From positions 200,001-264,000 of the forward strand of contig NZ_CP021081.1 in assembly GCF_003444775.1 (NCBI RefSeq): 64,000 nt of DNA. Reading direction: 5' to 3'. This DNA is from Deinococcus ficus (GTDB taxonomy: Bacteria; Deinococcota; Deinococci; Deinococcales; Deinococcaceae). The notes under the pieces are model-generated. The model ran no database searches. It had not been told where the DNA came from and saw only the letters and a program-made list of their open reading frames with translations. The translations under genes and the position numbers were made by a program. This document shows, one piece after another, positions 12,300 to 23,001 of this stretch (position 1 is its first letter; every line of letters begins with the position of its first letter).

Positions 12300-12861
12300 G
12301 CTGGCGGCTGCGCACCCCCGGCGTGACCCCGGCCGCGATCAGGTGCGCGGCCCGCAGCGGCTCCGGAATGCGGCCAGCCAGCGCGAACTGCCGCACGGCC
12401 GCCTCCGCGTCCGGCAGGTCCAGTCCGCAGCGCTGCACGAACACGCCCGCGCAGGGTTCCATCTCCCCGGCGGCCTGCACCAGGCGCCACTTGCGCGCCC
12501 CGCCCGGCACGTGCGAGAGCAGCGCCGCGCGGATCCGGTCCAGGTCCGGGCGGCGCCGGGCGACGACCAGCACCGGCCGCCCGGTCGCCGCGTGCAGGGC
12601 CTCCAGGTCCACCACGTTGAAGCCCGCCAGCGCGATGCCCTGCAGGAAGATCAGCCCCGCGCCGTGCCCGTGCGCGTTCACCAGCCGCGCCAGCTCGGCC
12701 GTGCTGTTCCGCCCGTCGCGCCGCACCTGCCCGCGCATCACGCCGTGCAGCACCGGCCCCACATACCGCGTGCCGATCACCGGCACGTCCCCCCGGTGCT
12801 CCCGCCGGAAGGGCGCGTCGTCGAAGCCCACGGCGTGCGTGAAGCCCCGCGGTGCCCCCAC
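12292..12861 (-). CDS. DUF99 family protein (endonuclease dU-like)
   Basis: 189 aa. The start THAVGFDDAPF, the RRDGRNSTAELARLV block, the GLIFLQGIALAGFNVVDLEALH core and VLVVARRRPD all match DUF99, which Pfam links to endonuclease V-like nucleases (endonuclease dU). The Asp pair near residue 13 would be the metal site by analogy with EndoV. The start is GTG at 12861 with GGGGAG five bases before it, only two bases after the M24 peptidase stop, so coupled. DUF99 is best known from archaea. Its place between a peptidase and dnaE is suggestive, but the link to replication is inference. Confidence 0.78.
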   Translation of the reverse strand: MGAPRGFTHAVGFDDAPFRREHRGDVPVIGTRYVGPVLHGVMRGQVRRDGRNSTAELARLVNAHGHGAGLIFLQGIALAGFNVVDLEALHAATGRPVLVVARRRPDLDRIRAALLSHVPGGARKWRLVQAAGEMEPCAGVFVQRCGLDLPDAEAAVRQFALAGRIPEPLRAAHLIAAGVTPGVRSRQRV

Positions 12862-12863
12862 GT

Positions 12864-14120
<1,257 letters not shown>

Positions 14121-14148
14121 GCCCGGCAGCTTAGCGTCCCGCCGGCCC

Positions 14149-14820
14149 TCAGAACCCTCGGGCGTAACGGCGTTCCAGGCGGTGCTGCACGAGTTCCAGC
14201 GCGCTGCTGATCACCCAGTAGATCAGCGCGGCCGCCAGGTACGGCCCGAACGGCTCGAAGGTCCGGGCGATTTCCAGCTGCGCGCTGCGCAGCAGTTCCA
14301 CGACCGTGATGACGGAGACCAGTGAGGTGTCCTTGACCAGCCCGATCAGGGTGTTGCTGAGGCTGGGCAGCGCCACCCGCGCCGCCTGAGGCAGCACGAT
14401 CAGGCGCATGACCTGCGAGTCCGTGAGGCCCAGGCTGGTGCCCGCCTCCCGCTGGCCCCGGCCGATGCTCAGGATCGCGGCGCGGATCGTCTCGCTGAGG
14501 TACGCCGCGGCGTTCAGGGTCAGGGCGATCACGCCGCCCGCGATGGGGCTGAGGGTGAGCCCCAGGCTGGGCAGGCCGTAATACACCATGAAGATCTGCA
14601 CCAGCAGCGGCGTGCCGCGGATGAACGACACGAACACGCTGCTCACGCGCCGCAGCGCTCCGAAGCGCGAGAGCCGTGAGAGCGCCACCAGGAAGCCCAG
14701 CGGCAGGCCCAGCAGCATGGCCGCCAGCGCGAACCCCAGCGTGATCGGGGTGGCCTTGAGCAGCGCCGGCAGGGCGTTCACGGCACTCTGGAACACGAGT
14801 TGCAGCTGTTCGAGGTTCAT
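14149..14820 (-). CDS. Polar amino acid ABC transporter permease
   Basis: 223-aa inner-membrane permease of the His/Glu/Gln (HAAT) importer class with about five membrane segments. It has the N-terminal GLPLGFLVALSRLS block, FVSFIRGTPLLVQIFMVYYG, and the cytoplasmic EAGTSLGLTDSQVMRLIVLPQA loop that docks the ATPase. A GGAG site lies before the ATG. The binding-protein gene is upstream in the same orientation, separated by a 16-bp perfect hairpin. No ATPase gene is adjacent, so the subunit must come from elsewhere in the genome. Confidence 0.92.
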   Translation of the reverse strand: MNLEQLQLVFQSAVNALPALLKATPITLGFALAAMLLGLPLGFLVALSRLSRFGALRRVSSVFVSFIRGTPLLVQIFMVYYGLPSLGLTLSPIAGGVIALTLNAAAYLSETIRAAILSIGRGQREAGTSLGLTDSQVMRLIVLPQAARVALPSLSNTLIGLVKDTSLVSVITVVELLRSAQLEIARTFEPFGPYLAAALIYWVISSALELVQHRLERRYARGF

Positions 14821-14853
14821 GCGGGCTCCGGAACGGGAAAGAGGCGAAACGGG

Positions 14854-14909
14854 GCGGTGACCGCCGGGGGTCAGGCGAGCATAGTGTGCCCGGCCCCGGC
14901 GGTCACCGC
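14854..14909. repeat. 16-bp perfect inverted repeat between binding protein and permease
   Basis: Arms 14854-14869 and 14894-14909 are perfectly complementary, with a 24-base loop. It begins nine bases past the binding-protein stop. In the minus-strand mRNA it would form a very stable hairpin, suited to stabilising the upstream binding-protein message and limiting read-through into the permease, as REP hairpins do in other importers. Confidence 0.7.
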
Positions 14910-14918
14910 GACTTCAGT

Positions 14919-15689
14919 TCAGGGTTTGCTGACGTCCTGCCCGAACCACTTGCGGCTGATCTTGGCGTACGTGCCGTCGGCCTTGATCTGCAGCAGGGCG
15001 CGGTCCACGGCCTTTTTCAGCGCGGTGTTGGTCTTCTTCATGGCGATGCCCACGGGCTCGGGCTGGCCGACCACGCCGGCGCCGCGCACGGGGAGGTTTT
15101 CCTTGGTGATCAGGTAGCCCACCAGCAGGCGGTCGTTGAAAGCGGCGTCCAGGCGGCCGGCGGCGAGGTCCGCGAGGTACTCGGGCGCGCCGGGGTAGGT
15201 GACGACGTTGATGCCGCCGGCGTCACGCAGCTGCTTTTCGAAGTTGCTGCCCAGGCCCACGCCCACGCGCTTGCCTTTCAGCTCGGCCAGGCTCTTGGGC
15301 GCGAAGCTGCCGGTCTTCTTCACGATGATCTGCGCGCTGGAGTAGGCGTAGGGGGCGCTGAAGCCGATGGTCTTCTGGCGCTCGGCGGTGATACCGACCT
15401 GGTTGACGATCACGTCGTACTTGTTCGCCTGGAGCCCGGCGAGAATGCCGCTCCATTCGGTCAGGACGAATTCGGCCTTCAGGCCGAGCTTCGCGGCGAC
15501 GGCGCGGGCGATGTCTACGTCGAAACCGACAAGTTCGCCCTTCTCGTTCTTGAAGGTGAAGGGGGCGTAGGTGCCCTCCATGCCGATTTTCAGGGTGCCT
15601 TTGCTGAGGGTGGGGACAGTGGCGGCGTGCGCGCCCTGCAGGCCCAGCAGGGCGGTGATGGACAGGGCCAGGATGGTGCGGTGCTTCAT
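14919..15689 (-). CDS. Polar amino acid ABC transporter substrate-binding protein
   Basis: 256 aa. Signal peptide (residues 1-22, ending AHA), then the SBP family 3 pattern: LKIGMEGTYAPFTFKNEKGE, GFDVDIARAVAAKLGL, the LQANKYDVIVNQVGIT lobe hinge and a C-terminal KISRKWFGQDVS. It captures an amino acid outside the membrane and delivers it to the permease. The start follows AAGGAG; longer in-frame readings would run through the promoter. A perfect palindrome at 15772-15788 lies in its control region. Ligand uncertain (arginine, cystine, glutamine classes all possible). Confidence 0.92.
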   Translation of the reverse strand: MKHRTILALSITALLGLQGAHAATVPTLSKGTLKIGMEGTYAPFTFKNEKGELVGFDVDIARAVAAKLGLKAEFVLTEWSGILAGLQANKYDVIVNQVGITAERQKTIGFSAPYAYSSAQIIVKKTGSFAPKSLAELKGKRVGVGLGSNFEKQLRDAGGINVVTYPGAPEYLADLAAGRLDAAFNDRLLVGYLITKENLPVRGAGVVGQPEPVGIAMKKTNTALKKAVDRALLQIKADGTYAKISRKWFGQDVSKP

Positions 15690-15771
15690 GGGTCTCCTTG
15701 GGGCCGGCGCGGTGGGCCGGGTGAGGGTCATGGGATGGGCGGGGTCGCCCCGACTCCATAAGATACCAAAT

Positions 15772-15788
15772 TGGTCAACTATTGACCA
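15772..15788. promoter_or_regulatory. Operator-like palindrome upstream of the amino acid importer
   Basis: TGGTCAA, spacer CTA, TTGACCA: a perfect 7-3-7 inverted repeat about 83 bases before the binding-protein start. On the minus strand a TATCTT box follows 17 bases after TGGTCA, so the repeat overlaps the likely -35. Its TGGT/ACCA outer bases resemble GntR/FadR-type operators, but the regulator is not identified. The gene at 15891 diverges from it and might share the site. Confidence 0.55.
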
Positions 15789-15890
15789 CCCCTCTGCCCT
15801 GGACAACCCCGGCACCTGCCACCCCGCCGCCCCGCCCAGCGGCTACCCTGAACCCAAACGCCGCCCCCCCTTCACCCGGAGGTTCCCCAC

Positions 15891-17405
15891 ATGCGCCGCC
15901 CCCCCATCCTGCTTCCCGCCCTGGCCGCCCTCCTGACCACCCTGCCGCCCGCCGCCCGGGCACAGGACACCTTCACGCCCGGCCCGGTAAAGACCACCAC
16001 CAGCCGCTGCGGAGCCTACACCGTGCAGCTGCGCGAGAACGGCTTCGGCGACCCGCAGGACAGCGTGAGCCTGCTCCTGAATGGCCGCGCAGTCCTCACC
16101 CTGAAAGACGAAATGGTGGGCCGCGACCACTGCGGCGACCTGACCGGCGACGGCGTCCCCGAGGTGATCCTCACGCAGTTCAGCGGCGGCGCGCACTGCT
16201 GCACCACCGTCAGCGTGTACAGCCTGACCACCCCCCCGCGCCGCATCCTGCACACCGACACCCAGCACTCCGGCGGCGTGAGCGTTCTCCAGCTCGACGG
16301 CCGCGGCCCGAAGGAACTCGTGACCGGCGACTGGCGCTTCGCTTACGCCTACGACCTCAGCTTCGCCGGCAGCCCCGCCCTGCCCCTGGTGTACAGCTAC
16401 CGGGGCGGCCAGTACGTGGACACCACCCGCGAGTACCCGCAGTACCTGCTGAACCAGGTGACGCCCCCCGAGTACCCGGAACTGGCCAGCGGCACGCACC
16501 TGTTCAACTACGCCGTGCAGGTCATCGCGGGCCGCACGGCGCAGGCCGAGGCGTACGTGCGCTCCCTGACCGGCCCGGACCGCGCGTGGCTGGACAACTA
16601 CCTGCCCGACATCCGCCAGAACCTCAGCAGCGCCGGCCTGGACGACTGGCCCCAGCAGACCGGCGTGCCCCTGGACGGCGTGCGCGGCGCGGTGGGCGGA
16701 GCGTTCACCACGCCCGGGAAACTGGATCTGCTGGCCGCCGTGCGGGAACCGGGCGGCGCGGCCAGCCTGCGCATGTACCGCCAGCAGGCCGGAAAGGTCA
16801 CGGCCAGCGGCCCGCTGCTGAGCTTCCCCAGCGCCGCCGCGCTGGACTGGCCGCTGGGCTTCACGGTGCCCCGCGCCGACGGCCGCGCGGACTTCGTGCT
16901 GAACGACACCCGCAGCGGCAGCGTGCGCTACCCCACCTACCGCGTGACCGCTGCCAGCCTGCAGGAACGCACGAACGACCCCCTGGCCGCCGCCGTGAAA
17001 CCCCTCGCGGAACTCAGCAGCGTCGCCCGGCACCGCGCCAGCCTGTACCGCGCCAGCGTGAAGACCGGAGAGCAGCGGCAGGTGATCGGGGGCCGCATCC
17101 AGGCGGCCGTGACCCGCGCCGCGCCGTGGCTGGGCACCCTGAGCACCCCTGAAGTCATCAAACTGTCCACGCTGGGCAACTTCACCGTGAACGCCCTGGA
17201 AGTCACCCGCGAGAACACCGGAAACGCCCTGATCGCCGGCACGGTGGATGTCGGGCACGTGGAACCCGACCAGGACAGCGAGTACGTGCTCGCCGAGCGG
17301 TACACCCTGGCGGTGTTCGTGGAGAAGCGCGGCGGCACCTGGACGGTCACGCGCTGGCAGCTCACGCCCCGCACCGGCCCCGGCCCCCTGTACCGCGGCG
17401 AGTAA
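15891..17405 (+). CDS. Large secreted protein of unknown function, VCBS-like segment
   Basis: 504 aa with a signal peptide (residues 1-24, ending ARA-QD). Near residues 80-95 is a DHCGDLTGDGVPEVIL segment like the D-x-D-G-D calcium-binding turn of VCBS/FG-GAP repeats, followed by a GGAHCC block. Four cysteines lie within residues 40-105 and are probably disulfide-bonded. The remaining beta-rich sequence has no motif I recognise. It lies alone, divergent from the amino acid importer. No function is assigned. Confidence 0.78.
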   Translation: MRRPPILLPALAALLTTLPPAARAQDTFTPGPVKTTTSRCGAYTVQLRENGFGDPQDSVSLLLNGRAVLTLKDEMVGRDHCGDLTGDGVPEVILTQFSGGAHCCTTVSVYSLTTPPRRILHTDTQHSGGVSVLQLDGRGPKELVTGDWRFAYAYDLSFAGSPALPLVYSYRGGQYVDTTREYPQYLLNQVTPPEYPELASGTHLFNYAVQVIAGRTAQAEAYVRSLTGPDRAWLDNYLPDIRQNLSSAGLDDWPQQTGVPLDGVRGAVGGAFTTPGKLDLLAAVREPGGAASLRMYRQQAGKVTASGPLLSFPSAAALDWPLGFTVPRADGRADFVLNDTRSGSVRYPTYRVTAASLQERTNDPLAAAVKPLAELSSVARHRASLYRASVKTGEQRQVIGGRIQAAVTRAAPWLGTLSTPEVIKLSTLGNFTVNALEVTRENTGNALIAGTVDVGHVEPDQDSEYVLAERYTLAVFVEKRGGTWTVTRWQLTPRTGPGPLYRGE

Positions 17406-17463
17406 GGACCGCTCGGCCAGACGGCCGATGTGCCGCCGGCCCGGGGCGCCCTAGCCTGGGGGA

Positions 17464-18207
17464 ATGCATTTTCTGGAGTTCTTCACCATCGTGGAGGAAG
17501 ACCGAGACGTCCTGAACCCGGTCAGCCCAGGGGCCCTGGACCGCGTCGCTGACTACGCCGGGCTGCGCGACGGCCAGAGCGTGCTGGACATCGGCAGCGG
17601 CAAGGGCGCAGTGCTGCGGCAGTGGGCGGCACGCCGGGCGATCACCGGCACGGGCGTGGACCTGAACCCCGCCTTCGTGCAGAACGCCCGGCAGCGCGCA
17701 CAGGACGCAGGGCTGAGTGCCGCCCTCACCTTCCCTCACGGCCCCGCGCTGGACTTCACGCCGGACCCGGCCGGGTACGACGTGGTGAGCTGCCTGGGCG
17801 CCACCTTCGCCCTGGGCGGCTTCACCGAGGCGGCCCGCTGGATGACCCGTCACCTGCGGGACGAAGGCGCCGTCGTGATCGGCGACGTGTACCGCCGGGG
17901 CCCCGTTCCCGATCAGGCGCAGGCGGAATGGTGGGCGGCGCTGCCCACCCTGGAGGAACGCAGCGACGAATTCATGGCGGCGGGGCTGGACCTGACCGGC
18001 CTGACCGTGTCCAGCCGGGCGGACTGGGACCATTACAGCAGCCTGATGTGGGCGGCCGTGCAGCGCTGGGCGCGCGTACACCCGGATCATCCGGACCGTG
18101 CCGAGGTGCTGGCGAAGACCCACGAGAGCCGGGCGGCCTACCTCCGCTGGGAACGGGCCTCCCTGGGCTGGGCGATCTGGGTGGGGCGGCCGGCGCAGGA
18201 CGCGTAG
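17464..18207 (+). CDS. SAM-dependent methyltransferase
   Basis: 247-aa soluble class I methyltransferase: motif I is VLDIGSGKGAV (residues about 40-50), followed by the acidic strand end TGTGVDLNPAFV and the motif LGATFALGGFTEAARWMTRHLRDEGAVVIGDVY. Substrate cannot be read from the sequence. A TAGCCT box six bases before the ATG suggests leaderless transcription. It converges closely on the ABC permease gene, with 11 bases between them. Confidence 0.88.
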   Translation: MHFLEFFTIVEEDRDVLNPVSPGALDRVADYAGLRDGQSVLDIGSGKGAVLRQWAARRAITGTGVDLNPAFVQNARQRAQDAGLSAALTFPHGPALDFTPDPAGYDVVSCLGATFALGGFTEAARWMTRHLRDEGAVVIGDVYRRGPVPDQAQAEWWAALPTLEERSDEFMAAGLDLTGLTVSSRADWDHYSSLMWAAVQRWARVHPDHPDRAEVLAKTHESRAAYLRWERASLGWAIWVGRPAQDA

Positions 18208-18218
18208 GGTTCAGTCGC

Positions 18219-19016
18219 TCAGACGCTCACGTCCCGCCGACTGAACAGCGGAGCGGCCGCCGCCACTAGAAGTACGCCCACCAGCAGGGCCACCACGGCC
18301 GGCATGAGGCTCACCTGCTCCTTCAGGGCGTTCAGGGCCAGGGCGTACTTCCAGGGGTTCAGGCCCTCCACCGCGCTCAAGGCGGGCACCTGGGCGCCCA
18401 GGCCGTACAGCACCATGCTGAAGATCCCCAGGCCCACGCCCAGACCCGAGGCGAGCCCCGGCTGCCCGGTGGCCGCCCCGGCTGCCAGGGCCAGCGCCCC
18501 GAACACCCAGGCGCCCAGCGTGTGCAGCGCCACCGTGGTGAGCAGGTGCGCGGCGTTCAGCGGCGCCTGGAACAGCGCCCCGCCGACCCAGGTGGCCGCG
18601 AACAGCGTGCCCCCCAGGGCCAGCAGCAGGACCAGCAGCGCCAGGGTTCGCCCGGCCAGCAGGCCCGTACGGGACAGCGGCGTGGCGAGCGGGAATTCCA
18701 GGTGCCCGCGCTGCTCCGCGCCGGCGATCAGGCCCGCGCCGGTCAGGCCGGCGTACAGGCTCAGCAGCACCGGCATCAGGCTCAGCAGCTTCCCGCCCAC
18801 GTACCCGGCGGGGCTGGTGTAGTCCTCCCCGAACAGGACCTTCAGCGCGTCCGGGAGGCTGCGCATCACCTCGTTCAGGCTGGGGTCGTCCTTGAAGGCG
18901 GGGTACACGGCCAGCACGCTCAGCGTGTACAGGCTGAGGCCCAGCGCCCACCAGCCCAGGGCGCGGCGATGGTCGTGCAGGGTGTCGCGCAGCACATGCG
19001 TGATCTCAGGCCACAT
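18219..19016 (-). CDS. ABC-2 type exporter permease
   Basis: 265-aa integral membrane protein with about six hydrophobic segments, matching ABC-2 permeases of drug or peptide exporters. Its start overlaps the end of the ATPase gene by 11 bases, and the regulator gene lies just before that, so the three form one operon (regulator, ATPase, permease). The substrate is unknown. This architecture is common for drug, lantibiotic or membrane-stress exporters. Confidence 0.88.
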   Translation of the reverse strand: MWPEITHVLRDTLHDHRRALGWWALGLSLYTLSVLAVYPAFKDDPSLNEVMRSLPDALKVLFGEDYTSPAGYVGGKLLSLMPVLLSLYAGLTGAGLIAGAEQRGHLEFPLATPLSRTGLLAGRTLALLVLLLALGGTLFAATWVGGALFQAPLNAAHLLTTVALHTLGAWVFGALALAAGAATGQPGLASGLGVGLGIFSMVLYGLGAQVPALSAVEGLNPWKYALALNALKEQVSLMPAVVALLVGVLLVAAAAPLFSRRDVSV

Positions 19017-19908
19017 GGGGACCCCCGGTGCGGTACTCGTCCATGAAGGCGTCCTCCAGGCTGGACGGCGTGAACGAAAGCGCCCGCACCTGCTCGCCCG
19101 CCAGCGCGCGCAGCAGCGGGTTGGGATCCCCGCGCCACAGGCCCTCCACGCTCAGGAGGCCAGCCCGGGTGACGGTCAGGCCCGGGAGCGCCGCAAGGTC
19201 CGCGCGGGGTGCGGCGGCAAACGTCACGTGCAGGCGCTGCGGCAGGCTGGCCTTCAGGTCCGGGAGCCGGTCCACGCGCACCAGCTGCCCCGCCCGGATG
19301 ATGCCCACCCGGTCCGCGACGCGCTCCACCTCGCTCAGCACGTGGCTGCTCAGGAACACCGTGCGGCCCTCCGCCCTCGCCTCACGCAGCAGCGCCAGCA
19401 CCGTGTCCTGCACCAGCGGATCCAGCCCGTCAGTCGGTTCGTCCAGGATCAGCAGGTCCGGGCGGTGCATCAGCGCCAGCGTCACGCCCACCTTCTGCCG
19501 GTTGCCCTTGCTGAGCGCGCCCACCCGCCGCGTCAGGTCCAGATCCAGGCGGCCGGCCACCTCCAGCCCGTACGTCACGTCCCGCAACCCGCGCAGCCGG
19601 GCGCCGCGGTCCAGCAGCTCCTGCCCGGTCCAGGCGGGATTCAGGTGCACCTCGCCCGGCAGGTACCCCACCCGCGCGTGCACCGCCTCGCGCGCCCGCC
19701 ACACGTCCAGGCCGAAGATCCGCCCCTCGCCGCCGGTGGGCCGCAGGAAGCCCAGCAGCGTGCGGATGGTGGTCGTCTTGCCCGCCCCGTTCGGCCCCAG
19801 AAAGCCGAACACCTCGCCCGGCGGGACGCTCAGCGTCAGGGCACTCACGCCCACGCCCGGCGCGAAGTGCTTGCTCAGGGCCTGCGTCTCGATGGCGTCT
19901 GCGTTCAC
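19006..19908 (-). CDS. ABC exporter ATP-binding protein
   Basis: 300 aa. It has Walker A GPNGAGKTTT (residues about 37-46), the ABC signature as LSKGNRQKVGV (a variant of LSGGQ), Walker B LLILDEPTDGLDP and the switch His in FLSSHVLSEVERV. A C-terminal extension of about 80 aa matches the drug-exporter subfamily (CcmA/DrrA type). It powers the adjacent ABC-2 permease. Its start overlaps the regulator's stop by four bases (19905-19908), so expression follows the regulator. Confidence 0.95.
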   Translation of the reverse strand: MNADAIETQALSKHFAPGVGVSALTLSVPPGEVFGFLGPNGAGKTTTIRTLLGFLRPTGGEGRIFGLDVWRAREAVHARVGYLPGEVHLNPAWTGQELLDRGARLRGLRDVTYGLEVAGRLDLDLTRRVGALSKGNRQKVGVTLALMHRPDLLILDEPTDGLDPLVQDTVLALLREARAEGRTVFLSSHVLSEVERVADRVGIIRAGQLVRVDRLPDLKASLPQRLHVTFAAAPRADLAALPGLTVTRAGLLSVEGLWRGDPNPLLRALAGEQVRALSFTPSSLEDAFMDEYRTGGPHVA

Positions 19909-20402
19909 GCCTCACCACCCTCTGCCTGAGACTGGGCGCTCAGGCGGCGCCACTCGTCCATCATCCGGGGAAACAGCGCCAGCCACACGCGGTAGAACGC
20001 CTCCATCTCCCGCAGCGGCCCGGGGTCCGCGCCGTCCGGCAGGACCGCCAGGCCGTCCTGCGCGATCTGCCGGAAACTCTCCAGCTTGCGGGTGCCGGCC
20101 TCGGTCAGGGTGGCCCAGCTGCCCGGTTTCATGCGGAAGCGGTCGGCACGCTCCCCGGGATTCGGGGCGTGCTCGATCATGCCGATCAGCAGCAGCTGGT
20201 TCAGGGCCACGCTGATGCTCGCCCGGCTGGCCTGCAGCAGCCCGGCGATCTCAGCGGGCGTGCTGCCGCGCTCCGGGGCGATCAGCAGGGCCGCCAGCAC
20301 CCGCCCGGACATGCGGGGGAACCCGGCGGCTTCCATCAGCACGCCGGTCCGCTCGATGAAGAGCTTCTGTTCCACCAGGGGCGGCTCCAGCCGGTCGGTC
20401 AT
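19905..20402 (-). CDS. GbsR/MarR-type transcriptional regulator
   Basis: 165 aa winged-helix regulator. The HTH region is RVLAALLIAPERGSTPAEIAGLL then QASRASISVALNQLLLIGMIEH, the GbsR subgroup pattern, followed by a wing and a dimerising C-terminal helix. It opens the operon with the exporter ATPase and permease. The promoter at 20409-20437 has a TAATCT -10 seven bases before the ATG (leaderless). A perfect 6-6-6 palindrome lies between the -10 and -35, a good autorepression site. It probably represses the exporter until a ligand binds. Confidence 0.88.
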   Translation of the reverse strand: MTDRLEPPLVEQKLFIERTGVLMEAAGFPRMSGRVLAALLIAPERGSTPAEIAGLLQASRASISVALNQLLLIGMIEHAPNPGERADRFRMKPGSWATLTEAGTRKLESFRQIAQDGLAVLPDGADPGPLREMEAFYRVWLALFPRMMDEWRRLSAQSQAEGGEA

Positions 20403-20408
20403 GCCCCA

Positions 20409-20437
20409 AGATTAGCAAATTTCAGGAAGTTCTGAAA
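20409..20437 (-). promoter_or_regulatory. Promoter and operator of the regulator-exporter operon
   Basis: On the minus strand TAATCT (20414-20409) is the -10, seven bases before the ATG at 20402. A TTTTCA-like -35 sits about 18 bases upstream. The palindrome TTTCAG-N6-CTGAAA (20420-20437) covers the spacer and -35, so a bound regulator dimer would block RNA polymerase. Confidence 0.6.
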
Positions 20438-20552
20438 ACTCGGCAATCACTCTGATACAGCCTCAGCCCGCGAGTCTGGACACCCCCGCACCCCCACGCG
20501 CCCTGAAGTCCCGGCGACCATTCGCCCACCCCACCCGCCCTATCCTGCCTGC

Positions 20553-22391
<1,839 letters not shown>

Positions 22392-22445
22392 GTGAGGCGG
22401 ATCTGACGCCCTGGCCGCCCGCGGCAGGCCTCATCATGGAGCGGT

Positions 22446-22925
22446 ATGCGACAGGTCCGGCCCGCCCTGGTTGTTGTCCCCGCTGCCTTCGTCAGCCTGG
22501 CCCTGGCAGGGTGCGCGCCCTCCGTCTCCCTGGCGGAGCCGCTGCCCTTCCGCGAAGGGCAGGAATGGGAACTGAAGGTGCAGGCCGGCGGCAGCTCCCT
22601 GAGCTACGCCGTCCGTCTGGGTGAGCCTGTGCTGCGGGACGCCGGGACGCGGCACTGGACCTGGAAAGATCAGCGGTCCGGCGACGTCCTGGTGGACTAC
22701 ATGGCGCGCCCCACGCAGGGGGCCCCGCTCCTGCGGATCAACTTCACCCGCGGTACTCCCACCATGGGCGTGTGCCGGATTCCCGTGTTCATGGCGGACG
22801 GAAGCGCCCATGAATTCACGGGCCGCTCCGCGGACCGGCCGCAGGCCCTGGACCACTACCTGAAGACGGGGGAGATCACAGGGACGCAACTCTGCACGTT
22901 CAAGCGCATCACGCCCGGGTGGTGA
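22446..22925 (+). CDS. Lipoprotein of unknown function
   Basis: 159 aa with a lipoprotein signal (residues 1-23) ending in the lipobox LALAGC, so acylated on Cys23 and membrane-anchored. The mature domain is beta-rich with two further cysteines (GVCRIP and QLCTF). GGAG is placed before the ATG. It overlaps no neighbour and is convergent with the glycosidase-like gene. I do not recognise the family. Confidence 0.72.
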   Translation: MRQVRPALVVVPAAFVSLALAGCAPSVSLAEPLPFREGQEWELKVQAGGSSLSYAVRLGEPVLRDAGTRHWTWKDQRSGDVLVDYMARPTQGAPLLRINFTRGTPTMGVCRIPVFMADGSAHEFTGRSADRPQALDHYLKTGEITGTQLCTFKRITPGW

Positions 22926-23001
22926 GGTGCGGCGCCGGTCGGGGTAGGCAGGCGCCACACCGTCGCAAGTCCAGGACTCCTGCCCGCTTCACCGGGCGTC
23001 G

